Below are positions 9,415-17,846 of a stretch of DNA of 64,000 bases, piece after piece. Location: contig JAJFGB010000009.1 in assembly GCA_021776335.1 (NCBI GenBank), forward strand, positions 744,001 to 808,000, given 5' to 3'. The stretch's first letter is position 1; each line of letters opens with the position of its first letter. This DNA is from Hyphococcus sp. (GTDB taxonomy: Bacteria > Pseudomonadota > Alphaproteobacteria > Caulobacterales > Parvularculaceae). Position numbers and translations under genes: made by a program. The notes beneath the pieces are model-generated. The model was not told where the DNA came from and did no database searches. It was given only the letters and a program-made list of their open reading frames with translations.

Positions 9415-9456
9415 GGCCTGACCGGGAATTCAGCTATTCCCTGACTCCGGCCTTTT
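9415..9456 (+). terminator. Possible imperfect terminator hairpin
   Basis: An interrupted inverted repeat (outer GGCC...GGCC, inner GGGAAT...ATTCCC) followed by TTTT, about 100 bases after the amidohydrolase stop and before the LysM gene. The stem is bulged and the T-run is short, so this is a weak call. Confidence 0.3.
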
Positions 9457-9500
9457 AATTCATGCTATGTCCGAGAGAGAATCTTCCGGGAGGAATGACA

Positions 9501-10364
9501 ATGGTTCGCTTCCAGTCTCTCAAAACTGCCCTTATTTCCTTTGCTGGTTTTGCAGCTCTGGCTGCGGCGCCGGCTGCTGTCGCAGGGCCTTGCGGCGGCG
9601 TTTACGCGGTTGACGCGCCAACGACTCTATTGAGTGTTGCCCGAGCCTGCAGCGTTTCAGTTGCTTCTTTGCGCGAGGCTAACCCTGGTGTCGCTCCTGG
9701 TTATGTCCGACCGGGTGAGCATCTTGCTGTGCCGATATCTATTAGCCATTCCGTTGTGCCGATGGCGGCGATTAAGAAAACTGATGTCAATAGCAATTCA
9801 CCACGAACTGTTCCGTACACGGCATCGTTAGGTTTTCGGGCGCGCACCGCGCAACGCATCCGCATTCTTACCGCAGGGGCTGCACCGGATAAGCCTTCCT
9901 GGCTTGGCCCCGAAGCGTCTGAGGGCGGCCATTATTCCAGTTCAGCCCAGCTCAGTTTTCAAAAAATGGCGGCGCTGCGCATAGAAACGGCGGGCTTGCA
10001 AATCTCCCGAGGGCAGCTGATGAATTTCAGTGTTCCGGCGCAAGATAGTGGCAAGGCTTTGGTCTCGAGCAGCTATCGACTCCCCGATTACAACAGGATC
10101 GGTGTATCGCCGCCGGTGTTGGTAAGCCCATCGGCGCATTCAATTACGTTGACCGGCATAATTGACAATTCCTATGACGGCTGTTTCACACTGCAAACTG
10201 CTGACGGCAAACTCTGGCGGCTGGCCGCTGCGCCGTATACTGATGATATGATCGGTCAGACGATTACAGTTTGGGGATCTGCTGCAAATAACAATGTTTG
10301 CGGCGCAGTCTCATCGATAAGTGTGAGCCACGCAATTTACGCTGAGCCGTGGATTGAAGAATAG
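9501..10364 (+). CDS. Exported LysM-domain protein
   Basis: A 287-residue exported protein. The frame opens at 9462, but ATG 9501 is chosen because GGGAGGA lies about eight bases upstream and a clean signal peptide begins there, with a hydrophobic core and a cleavage site near AAVAG. A LysM-like segment follows (YAVDAPTTLLSVARACSVSVASLREANPGV... with GYVRPGEHLAVP), which suggests peptidoglycan or polysaccharide binding. The remaining 200 residues are of unknown fold; the C-terminal part has LTGIIDNSYDGCFTLQTADG, resembling a small beta-barrel that could be OB-like. Its stop codon abuts that of the convergent arsM gene with no base between them. Confidence 0.7.
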   Translation: MVRFQSLKTALISFAGFAALAAAPAAVAGPCGGVYAVDAPTTLLSVARACSVSVASLREANPGVAPGYVRPGEHLAVPISISHSVVPMAAIKKTDVNSNSPRTVPYTASLGFRARTAQRIRILTAGAAPDKPSWLGPEASEGGHYSSSAQLSFQKMAALRIETAGLQISRGQLMNFSVPAQDSGKALVSSSYRLPDYNRIGVSPPVLVSPSAHSITLTGIIDNSYDGCFTLQTADGKLWRLAAAPYTDDMIGQTITVWGSAANNNVCGAVSSISVSHAIYAEPWIEE

Positions 10365-11414
10365 CTAGCAGCACGCCCCGGACTTGGCCGCGCCTGGCGA
10401 CGCCTCATTGAATGGTATTGCTGTCCCGCAGCCCGGGAAAATACCGTAATGGGCTTTTCCATCGCCGACAAACTCGAAATATCGCGCAAAGCGTGATTTC
10501 TTCAGCATACGGTATGTGTTGCCACATACCGGAAAGGTTCGGCCCCTTTCCATCAGATGATGATTATCGAGTGCAAAGGCTGTCTCGCTATGTTCAATGC
10601 CGCCTTTATAAATCACCGACTGCCCGTAATCTTCGCAAGCGGGTTCCAGTCCATCGATTTTGAACAGGCGATAGGTGGCTGAGTAAAACTGCGTTGGCTC
10701 CAGCCTCGTGCGCAAATCCGGATTACTAATAGCGATGGGCCTGTCGGTAACGAGCCGTGGATCGGCAAAACCGGATTTCTTCGCCATGGTGAGAAAATCA
10801 TTCCAGTAAAGCGCGCCGCCAAGGCATTCGCCTTGCGCTACCGGGTCATGACGCAATTCAGGCGGGATGCGCCGGTCAGCATAGACATCAGCAAAGTAAA
10901 ATTCACCGCCTGGCTTTAGCAGCGCATGGATGGCGCGGAACACCGCTTCTTTATCTTCGACCAGGTTGATCACGCAGTTGGAGATAATCACGTCAAATGA
11001 CGCAGGCTCGAGATCAAGATCGTCAAGGCGCTCGATGTCGCCTTCGATGAACTCCACATTGGCGAAGCCGAATTTCTCTGCATGCCAGCCCTGGTGGCTG
11101 CGAGCGCAGTCCAGTTGCTCAGCTGTCATGTCCACGCCGACAATGGCGCCTTCAGCGCCGACCAGCTGTGAGAGCGCATAGGCGTCTTGTCCGGAGCCGG
11201 AACCAAGGTCGAGGATACGGGCGCCTTGCAACGCCAGCGGCGCGACCAGTCCGCAGCCATAATAGCGGGCGGAAACCTCGGGGTGAATATTGGCCAGCAG
11301 GGGTTTGAGATGGTTCGGCAGATCCCCGACCGTACAACAGGCATCGGTTTTAAGGTCTGCTGATTTTTGCAGCACCTTGCCGTAATATTCTTTGACATTA
11401 TCCTGGATGTTCAT
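10365..11414 (-). CDS. arsM: ArsM, arsenite S-adenosylmethionine methyltransferase
   Basis: A 349-residue methyltransferase that converts trivalent arsenic into methylated species using SAM. SAM-binding motif I is ILDLGSGSGQDAY, and motif II/III continue as VGVDMTAEQL and EGDIERL. Arsenic-binding Cys candidates are the early CC pair (DACCTVGD), CVINL in SNCVINLVEDK and a Cys in AQGECLGGALYW, all at ArsM-typical places. The C-terminal domain with FPVCGNTYRML and the terminal CC matches longer ArsM proteins. A TTG opens the frame at 11426, but ATG 11414 with GAGG just upstream is preferred. No arsR, arsB or arsC is adjacent. Confidence 0.9.
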   Translation of the reverse strand: MNIQDNVKEYYGKVLQKSADLKTDACCTVGDLPNHLKPLLANIHPEVSARYYGCGLVAPLALQGARILDLGSGSGQDAYALSQLVGAEGAIVGVDMTAEQLDCARSHQGWHAEKFGFANVEFIEGDIERLDDLDLEPASFDVIISNCVINLVEDKEAVFRAIHALLKPGGEFYFADVYADRRIPPELRHDPVAQGECLGGALYWNDFLTMAKKSGFADPRLVTDRPIAISNPDLRTRLEPTQFYSATYRLFKIDGLEPACEDYGQSVIYKGGIEHSETAFALDNHHLMERGRTFPVCGNTYRMLKKSRFARYFEFVGDGKAHYGIFPGCGTAIPFNEASPGAAKSGACC

Positions 11415-11617
11415 AGCGCCTCGCAAGGGTGTGAGGCGCTTGGTTCGCGGCGTCCCAACACCCGCGAATTGTGCGCCCTTCCGTCGCGCCCGTCATGAAC
11501 GGTTTGCGCCCGGTCTGCAACGCTATTAAGAGTGCGGCCACAAAGACGTGAACCGGCGTGTGTTGTCAGACTGATTGAGCGGTGGGCGCGATTATCAGTC
11601 TTAGTGGGCCTAGCTCT

Positions 11618-12298
11618 ATGACCAAAACTGCAGTTGAATCTTATCATGCGCAATTTGCCAGGGATGGGTTCTGCCTGATCAAATCGCTATTGACGCCTGA
11701 TGTTGCGGCGCGCCTGGTTGCGGATGTCGCCGAGGATATTCACCGTGTCGGCATGGGCAAGTTTTTGGGGCAGACGAATATCCATTCCAGCCCCGGGCTG
11801 GAAATTTACAGTCATGACTATAAGCTGCTCAATAGTTTTCAGTGGGGTCTGACCGGCATGGTGCGCGACATTACCGGCGCCAATTTGACGCCCGGTTTTG
11901 CGTATTTTCAGATTTACCGCGAAGGCAATCGTCTGTTTGTCCATTCTGACCGCGCGTCCTGCGAATACTCGATGTCGCTGACACTTGCCTATTCAGATGA
12001 TCTGCCATGGGATCTTACGGTCAGTGACGATATTGTTGATCACAGCGCGCCCGATGAAGGCAAGAAGGTGGCGGAGAATCACGGCGACGCCAAATATCAC
12101 AGGCTGACAACGATGCCGGGCGACGCGGTGCTTTATCCAGGATATGGGCGTCGTCATGGCAGGCTGGAGCCCAATCCAAACCGCTGGTCGGCACATATCT
12201 TTTTGCATTGGGTCGACGCTGATGGACCGCACGCAAAATATTCATTTGATGAAAAAGTCAAAAACACCAAAGTGGATTTTGACGTTCCGAGGGCCTAG
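11618..12298 (+). CDS. 2-oxoglutarate/Fe(II)-dependent oxygenase family protein
   Basis: A protein of about 226 residues that looks like a small 2OG-Fe(II) dioxygenase. The N-terminal FARDGFCLIKSLLTPDVAARL is typical of phytanoyl-CoA/prolyl-hydroxylase-type enzymes. HxD is present in FVHSDRASCEYSMSLTLAYS, and the distal iron His and 2OG-binding Arg can be placed in YGRRHGRLEPNPNRWS. The longest frame starts at GTG 11582; ATG 11618 is chosen because the conserved domain begins right after it, although neither start has a strong ribosome binding site. The substrate is unknown. Confidence 0.65.
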   Translation: MTKTAVESYHAQFARDGFCLIKSLLTPDVAARLVADVAEDIHRVGMGKFLGQTNIHSSPGLEIYSHDYKLLNSFQWGLTGMVRDITGANLTPGFAYFQIYREGNRLFVHSDRASCEYSMSLTLAYSDDLPWDLTVSDDIVDHSAPDEGKKVAENHGDAKYHRLTTMPGDAVLYPGYGRRHGRLEPNPNRWSAHIFLHWVDADGPHAKYSFDEKVKNTKVDFDVPRA

Positions 12299-12348
12299 AG
12301 CCGTCGCGCATCCTCTTCCTCGCATCGTGCAGCCGGCGGCGCGCCGCC

Positions 12349-12999
12349 ATGTCCAATTTGCACACAATCCGCAACGGTACTAAGCAGGCGCTTCGATCTT
12401 GCAGGGTGGGGCAGGGCTTGAGTCTGGTTGAATGCATTTCATATCGCTGGTCGCCGGGGCTCGGTGATCCGACAATCTTCGGCTGGTTTACGGTCGTCGC
12501 CTATCTCGTTGCGGCGTCCGTTTGCTTTCAGCGGGCGCGGGATGAATTTGCTGCGATTCCGCCAGAAACCGGCACGCTGAAAGCCTTCTGGCTGGGGGCG
12601 GCCATCCTGCTCTTCCTCTTGGCGATCAATAAACAGATGGACTTTCAAACCCTGTTGACGGCGGCAGGCCGATGCCTGGCGAGGGCGCAGGGCTGGTATG
12701 AGGAGCGGCGCAGCATTCAAGCCAGTTTCATCATCGGGCTTCTTGTGGTCAGCGCCGGATTTTTTGGGCTGGCCTTATGGGCGTTGCGCCGTCATATACG
12801 CCGGGAATGGCTGGTTCTAACCGGGTTTTTTATTCTGATTGTATTCGTCCTGATGCGCGCCTCGAGTTTTCATCACATGGACCAATTCATCAATACGCGT
12901 TTATGGGGCATCAGAATGAACTGGCTGTTTGAGTTGGGCGCCCTCGGGATGATCGTTGCCGGCGCCCGCAAACGTCGTCTATTTGTCAGGGCCAACTAG
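12349..12999 (+). CDS. Conserved integral membrane protein
   Basis: A membrane protein with about five hydrophobic segments (around FGWFTVVAYLVAASVCF, FWLGAAILLFLLAI, FIIGLLVVSAGFFGLALWAL, WLVLTGFFILIVFVLM and LFELGALGMIVAGA). The segment INKQMDFQTLLTAAGRCLARAQGWYEERR is reminiscent of a conserved proteobacterial hypothetical family that I recognise only by sight. The start is uncertain: the frame opens at ATG 12349, but homologues of this kind usually begin close to WSPGLGDP, so TTG 12418, preceded by GCAGGG, is an alternative. No function is assigned. Confidence 0.6.
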   Translation: MSNLHTIRNGTKQALRSCRVGQGLSLVECISYRWSPGLGDPTIFGWFTVVAYLVAASVCFQRARDEFAAIPPETGTLKAFWLGAAILLFLLAINKQMDFQTLLTAAGRCLARAQGWYEERRSIQASFIIGLLVVSAGFFGLALWALRRHIRREWLVLTGFFILIVFVLMRASSFHHMDQFINTRLWGIRMNWLFELGALGMIVAGARKRRLFVRAN

Positions 13000-13024
13000 G
13001 TTGGCCATTGTGCAGGAATTTTGA

Positions 13025-15754
13025 ATGACCGCTATCACCGCTGAAATCGTTGCCGAGCATGGGCTCAGCCCCGAAGAATATGAGCGCGTCAAGGAACATA
13101 TGGGCCGTGAGCCCAATCTCGTTGAGCTCGGCGTTTTCTCGGTCATGTGGTCGGAACATTGCTCTTATAAATCCTCGCGCAAGCATTTGAAGAAACTGCC
13201 CACAAGCGCCCCCTGGGTGATCTGTGGCCCCGGTGAGAATGCTGGTGTGATAGATATCGGCGAGGGGCTTGCCGCGATCTTCAAAATGGAAAGTCACAAC
13301 CACCCGTCTTTCATTGAGCCCTATCAAGGCGCCGCGACTGGTGTCGGCGGCATCATGCGCGACGTCTTCACGATGGGCGCGCGGCCTGTTGCGAATATGA
13401 ACGCCTTGCGTTTTGGCGACTGGTCTCATGGCAAGACACGACACCTTGTTTCTGGCGTCGTCGCCGGCATTGGCGGTTATGGTAATTGCATGGGCGTGCC
13501 GACGGTCGGTGGCGAGACAAATTTCGATGCGGGCTATAATGGCAATATTCTCGTCAATGCGATGACCGTTGGGATCGCTGACAAGAACAGGATTTTTTAT
13601 TCCGCGGCGCGTGGCGCGGGCAACCCTGTGGTCTATGTGGGGTCTAAAACCGGTCGCGACGGCATTCATGGCGCCACAATGGCATCAGCGGAATTTGACG
13701 ATGCATCCGACGAAAAGCGCCCGACCGTACAGGTCGGCGACCCGTTCACTGAAAAGCTCTTGCTTGAGGCCTGCCTTGAGCTGATGGCGTCTGACGCGAT
13801 CATCGCCATTCAGGATATGGGCGCTGCCGGCCTCACCTCGTCATCGGTTGAGATGGCGGCCAAAGGCGGCGGCGGGTTCGAGCTGGATCTTGATCAGGTA
13901 CCGCAACGCGAAGAAAACATGACAGCCTATGAAATGCTTCTGTCGGAAAGCCAGGAGCGCATGCTCATGGTCCTGCAGCCAGGTAAGGAAGAGGGCGCCC
14001 GTACGATCTTTGATAAATGGGGCGTTGATTTTGCGGTGATCGGTGAGACAACCCGCAACGGTCAGTTGGTCATTCGCCACCAGGGCGACGTGGTCGCCGA
14101 TCTTCCGGTGAAGCCGCTGGCTGGCGGCGCGCCGGAATATGACCGTCCGCATGAGTCGCTGGTCAAACCGGCGCCGCTTGCGGATCCTGAAGTGACCTTT
14201 CGCGAAGCTGAAGCAATTTTGCGGGCGCCTGGCAAAACGCAAGATGAAATGCGCGTTATCGCAAAAGCGCTGGTTGATGATCGCCTTTCCGATGCGGGGC
14301 TGGTGGATGCCATTGGTCTCAACGCAACGGCAGGGGAAGCACGGGTCTATGCGCGGTCCAAGCCCGACGGCGTTTCATTTTCCGGCTTTGAAGAGGCCGC
14401 CCGCAATCTTGCAGCTGGTGGCATTGTAGAAACAGCGGAAGTCGAGCAGCGCGATGAGCAATTATCGCTGGCTGAGACGCCGGGCGGCGATACGGTGTTG
14501 ACGGCGCTCGCGAAATTGATGGCGTCGCCGGATCTTTGTTCTCGCCGTTGGATTTGGGAGCAATATGACCACACGGTGATGGGCGATACAGTGATCGCAC
14601 CGGGCGGCGATGCGGCGCTGGTACGTGTTCACGGCACAGGCAGGGCGCTGGCGATTTCAACCGATGTGACGCCGCGTTATGTCAAAGCTGACCCCCATGA
14701 AGGCGGCAAACAGGCTGTCGCTGAAACCTTCCGCAATATCTGTGCGACCGGCGCGGCGCCGCTGGCGATCACCAATTGCCTTAATTTCGGCAATCCCGAA
14801 CGACCAGAGATTATGGCGCAATTTGTCGGCGCTGTTGAAGGCATCGCTGAAGCCTGCGAGGCGCTCAACTATCCGGTGATCTCCGGCAACGTGTCGCTCT
14901 ATAATGAAACGAATGGCGAAGCGATCCCGCCAACCCCCGCGATCGGCGGCGTCGGCATCATTGAAGATGCCAGCAAGGCCGTGCGCGTTGGCGGTGCAGA
15001 AGCGGGCGAAGAACTGCTGGCCATCGGTGTTACGCGCGGCTGGCTCGGTCAGTCGCTCTATCTGCGTGAGCTTTTTGAAATTGAAGATGGCGCGCCGCCG
15101 CCGGTGGATCTCGCGGCCGAGCGAAAAACCGGCGAACTCATCCGTAAGCTGATCGATGAAGGCTTAATCACGGCGTGTCATGACATATCCGATGGCGGGC
15201 TGATTGTCGCCGCTGCCGAAATGGCGCTCGCTGCCGGGCGGGGGCTTAATCTGCAAACACCAGTCAAGGCGCGCGGCGCGGCCTTCTGGTTCGGAGAAGA
15301 CCAGGGCCGTTACCTTGTCGCTGCAGCGCCTGCCGCCGCCGATACTCTTTTGTTGAAAGCGGCCATGGCCGGCGTTCAGGCGTCGAAAATCGGACGCTTT
15401 GGCGGGCCAGACGTCTTGCTGGATGGCAAGGATGCGCTCTCGCTCCTTGATTTGTCTGATATTTTTGATTCTGCCCTGCCGGACTACATGAACGCAGAAA
15501 CGCTAAAGGAAACCACCCCCATGCCCATGGCTGCTGACGACATTAAAAAGCTCATTTTGGAAGCCCTGCCGGATGCTGAAATCGAGATCGAAGATCTTGC
15601 CGGCGATGGCGATCATTACCGTGCGCGCGTCATTTCCGCCGCGTTCAATGGCAAGAATCGCGTCCAGCAGCATCAATTGGTGTACAGAGCATTGAAAGGC
15701 CGCATGGGCGGCGAGCTGCACGCCTTGGCGCTGGAGACGGAAGCGCGAGAGTAG
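13025..15754 (+). CDS. purL: PurL-BolA fusion (FGAM synthase II + BolA)
   Basis: A single 909-codon frame. Residues 1 to about 825 are phosphoribosylformylglycinamidine synthase subunit II, which makes FGAM from FGAR, glutamine-derived ammonia and ATP in purine synthesis with PurS and PurQ. Recognisable blocks are [71 protein letters not shown] and [11 protein letters not shown]. The last 77 residues, from about [20 protein letters not shown], are a complete BolA-like protein ending [26 protein letters not shown]. In related bacteria bolA is a separate gene just after purL. The PurL part is also long: about 95 residues (roughly 388-483) lie between the usual [10 protein letters not shown] and the SPDLCSRRW block. 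An AAAGGA at 15505-15510 precedes ATG 15521, so BolA may also be made separately. Confidence 0.9.
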   Translation: MTAITAEIVAEHGLSPEEYERVKEHMGREPNLVELGVFSVMWSEHCSYKSSRKHLKKLPTSAPWVICGPGENAGVIDIGEGLAAIFKMESHNHPSFIEPYQGAATGVGGIMRDVFTMGARPVANMNALRFGDWSHGKTRHLVSGVVAGIGGYGNCMGVPTVGGETNFDAGYNGNILVNAMTVGIADKNRIFYSAARGAGNPVVYVGSKTGRDGIHGATMASAEFDDASDEKRPTVQVGDPFTEKLLLEACLELMASDAIIAIQDMGAAGLTSSSVEMAAKGGGGFELDLDQVPQREENMTAYEMLLSESQERMLMVLQPGKEEGARTIFDKWGVDFAVIGETTRNGQLVIRHQGDVVADLPVKPLAGGAPEYDRPHESLVKPAPLADPEVTFREAEAILRAPGKTQDEMRVIAKALVDDRLSDAGLVDAIGLNATAGEARVYARSKPDGVSFSGFEEAARNLAAGGIVETAEVEQRDEQLSLAETPGGDTVLTALAKLMASPDLCSRRWIWEQYDHTVMGDTVIAPGGDAALVRVHGTGRALAISTDVTPRYVKADPHEGGKQAVAETFRNICATGAAPLAITNCLNFGNPERPEIMAQFVGAVEGIAEACEALNYPVISGNVSLYNETNGEAIPPTPAIGGVGIIEDASKAVRVGGAEAGEELLAIGVTRGWLGQSLYLRELFEIEDGAPPPVDLAAERKTGELIRKLIDEGLITACHDISDGGLIVAAAEMALAAGRGLNLQTPVKARGAAFWFGEDQGRYLVAAAPAAADTLLLKAAMAGVQASKIGRFGGPDVLLDGKDALSLLDLSDIFDSALPDYMNAETLKETTPMPMAADDIKKLILEALPDAEIEIEDLAGDGDHYRARVISAAFNGKNRVQQHQLVYRALKGRMGGELHALALETEARE

Positions 15755-15761
15755 GGGCCGA

Positions 15762-16382
15762 TCAGCTCTTTTCCATAACAAACTGCCAACTTATGATTTC
15801 TTCGTCAATAAGTTTTTGAAACTTGAAAGGCCGCCACATCACACAATAATACCCTATAACAACGAGGATAAACAACGAGGCGACCAGACATGCGATATTG
15901 AACGGCACGGGGTTGCGCAATCCGATCAGCATCGCGGCGACTGCCGTAACACAGATAAGGGCAATATGCAGGCTATATATCGGTGAATAGTATCTAAGTG
16001 AGTCAGACGATGGTGTTTCCGTAAGTTTTCTTTCTAATAGTTTCTGTTTTTTTGCTTTGTCGACCGCTCTCCATAGGCGGTATTTTTGAAGGCTTGTTTC
16101 CCAACCGATCAATCGGTCTGCTTTTTCCGCGCCTTCCAAAACAACTTGAATATACCCGATAATTCTTGCGCTACTCTGCAAGCGATTAACTGTAAACCAA
16201 AAATTGAAACCGAGCAGGACAAGAACTAATACTGGATACATCCCCGCCCAATCCAAACCTTTCAAATCAATTGTCATGAGTGCGACGCTTGCTCCAACGA
16301 TTACAAGTGGCCTTTCGAAGATATATCTTCGCGACTGGCTTAGTTCCCCTCTAAGGCTTTGGTATTCCAGTTCTGGAGTCAT
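15762..16382 (-). CDS. Orphan four-helix membrane protein, A+T-rich
   Basis: A 206-residue protein with two pairs of hydrophobic spans (PLVIVGASVALMTI and PVLVLVLLGFNFWF; then HIALICVTAVAAMLIGL and IACLVASLFILVVIGYYCV) separated by a basic helical cytoplasmic region rich in Lys and Arg. The order, TM hairpin, charged helix, TM hairpin, is plain but matches no family I can name. Codon use is clearly A+T-richer than in purL or the transporters beside it, with many TTT, AAA and ATA codons, which hints at later acquisition. It is convergent with purL-bolA and has a 70-base gap to the NSS transporter gene. Confidence 0.6.
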   Translation of the reverse strand: MTPELEYQSLRGELSQSRRYIFERPLVIVGASVALMTIDLKGLDWAGMYPVLVLVLLGFNFWFTVNRLQSSARIIGYIQVVLEGAEKADRLIGWETSLQKYRLWRAVDKAKKQKLLERKLTETPSSDSLRYYSPIYSLHIALICVTAVAAMLIGLRNPVPFNIACLVASLFILVVIGYYCVMWRPFKFQKLIDEEIISWQFVMEKS

Positions 16383-16452
16383 CAGTAATCGCTACCAATT
16401 TTATAAATTGAGTGCATAGCTATACAAAAAGAGCGTAATGGACAACTCTAAA

Positions 16453-17781
16453 TCACAAACCAAAATGCGCCTTCAGCCCAAGGACTAATACTGCTGTCAC
16501 GCCAATGGGCGCCACATAACGCACAATCAAACGCCACAGCCGGAAGAAAAAGTCGCTAAGGCCCGACAATTCGCTGCGCATGATGGCGCGTGGCGCCACC
16601 CACCCGGCAAAGACCGCAGCAAGAATCCCGCCGACGGGCATGGCGATTTGACCGGAAAAGAAATCGATCCATTCGCTCAGATGCGGAACAATGATACTGG
16701 CGGCGCCGATCGCCCAGGCAATAGCGCCAAATATGAATACTGACTGACGCCGGCCCAACCCTAATTGCTCTTCACCAACGACGGAAGCGAGCAACAGCAT
16801 CGAGATTGACGACGTTAGGGCGGCGATAAAAGCCAGAAAGAAGAAAATACCGCCAATAAGCGATCCGAAGGGCATGGTCGCGAAGGAAGCGGGCATCGCG
16901 CTAAAAATGAGCCCCATGCCCGTCGCCGGATCGAGGCCAAAAGCAAAGACGACGGGAAAGATCATCAACCCGGCAACGATGGCGACGACTGTGTCGGCGC
17001 CGGCGATAATGATGCCGTTCCCGGCGATGTCTTCGTCTTTTGCGAGGAAGGCGCCGTAGGTGAGCATGACGCCGCCGCCCACGGCGACGGAAAAGAACGC
17101 CTGCCCGAACGCGGCAAGGACGACCTGCGGTGTAATTTCAGAAAAACGGGGCGCAAAGAGATAGGCAAGGGCCTCGCCTGCTGCGCCTGTGAATAGCGCA
17201 TAGGCGCAAAGCCCCGCCAACAAGACAAAAAACGCGGGCATCAAAAGAAAGGTAAAGCGCTCAATGCCGCCATGAAGGCCGCGCGCAACAATGGCGATTG
17301 TAACGCCCATGAATACTGTCTGCCAGAACACCGCCTGAAGCGGGCCGGCATAGATAATTGATTCCGCGCCGGCGCCGCCTGTTGCAAAGGCGCCGGTAAA
17401 CGCCATGAGCGAATAGGCCAATATCCTGCCAGCAATCACGCCATAGATCGTCAGCACAAAATAGCTGGCGCTGACGCCGACAAGGCCGACAATGCCCCAG
17501 AGCGGTGAGCGCCCGGCATCTTTCGCCAGTTCTTTGGTTGAGCCGACAGCGGACAGGCCTTTGCGCCGTCCGACGGCCAATTCGCCCATCATTGCAGGAT
17601 AAACAACGACGACCACACATAGAAGGTAGACGAAGACAAACGCCGAGCCGCCATTTTCGCCCGCCTGAAAAGGAAAGCGCCAGAGATTACCGAGGCCGAC
17701 GGCAGCGCCGATCGATGCCATCAAAAATGCTGAGCGCGATGACCATTGGCGTTTAGGTGCGGGTGTTTCCGATACGGCCAT
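16453..17781 (-). CDS. Sodium-dependent NSS-family transporter (copy 1)
   Basis: A 442-residue integral membrane protein of the neurotransmitter:sodium symporter (LeuT/MhsT, SNF) family, which imports amino acids or related compounds with Na+. Diagnostic is WSSRSAFLMASIGAAVGLG followed by NLWRFPF at the N-terminus, the unwound TM1 and sodium site. About eleven hydrophobic helices follow, the usual number for bacterial members. The helix-8 region ALTSSISMLL supplies the expected Ser/Thr sodium ligands. GGAA stands about ten bases before the ATG. It lies directly downstream of a paralogue of similar length on the same strand with a 65-base gap, so the two are a tandem duplication. The substrate cannot be read from the sequence. 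Confidence 0.9.
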   Translation of the reverse strand: MAVSETPAPKRQWSSRSAFLMASIGAAVGLGNLWRFPFQAGENGGSAFVFVYLLCVVVVVYPAMMGELAVGRRKGLSAVGSTKELAKDAGRSPLWGIVGLVGVSASYFVLTIYGVIAGRILAYSLMAFTGAFATGGAGAESIIYAGPLQAVFWQTVFMGVTIAIVARGLHGGIERFTFLLMPAFFVLLAGLCAYALFTGAAGEALAYLFAPRFSEITPQVVLAAFGQAFFSVAVGGGVMLTYGAFLAKDEDIAGNGIIIAGADTVVAIVAGLMIFPVVFAFGLDPATGMGLIFSAMPASFATMPFGSLIGGIFFFLAFIAALTSSISMLLLASVVGEEQLGLGRRQSVFIFGAIAWAIGAASIIVPHLSEWIDFFSGQIAMPVGGILAAVFAGWVAPRAIMRSELSGLSDFFFRLWRLIVRYVAPIGVTAVLVLGLKAHFGL

Positions 17782-17846
17782 AGCAATTTATTTCCTTTTT
17801 AGAGACTGCTTGTGCAGCCGTTTGTCGGAGATTTCCTTTTTGGGAA

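Noticed and set aside
12986-13669. 227-codon frame antisense to the start of purL
   Set aside because: purL motifs are firm on the plus strand; the antisense frame has no recognisable domain.
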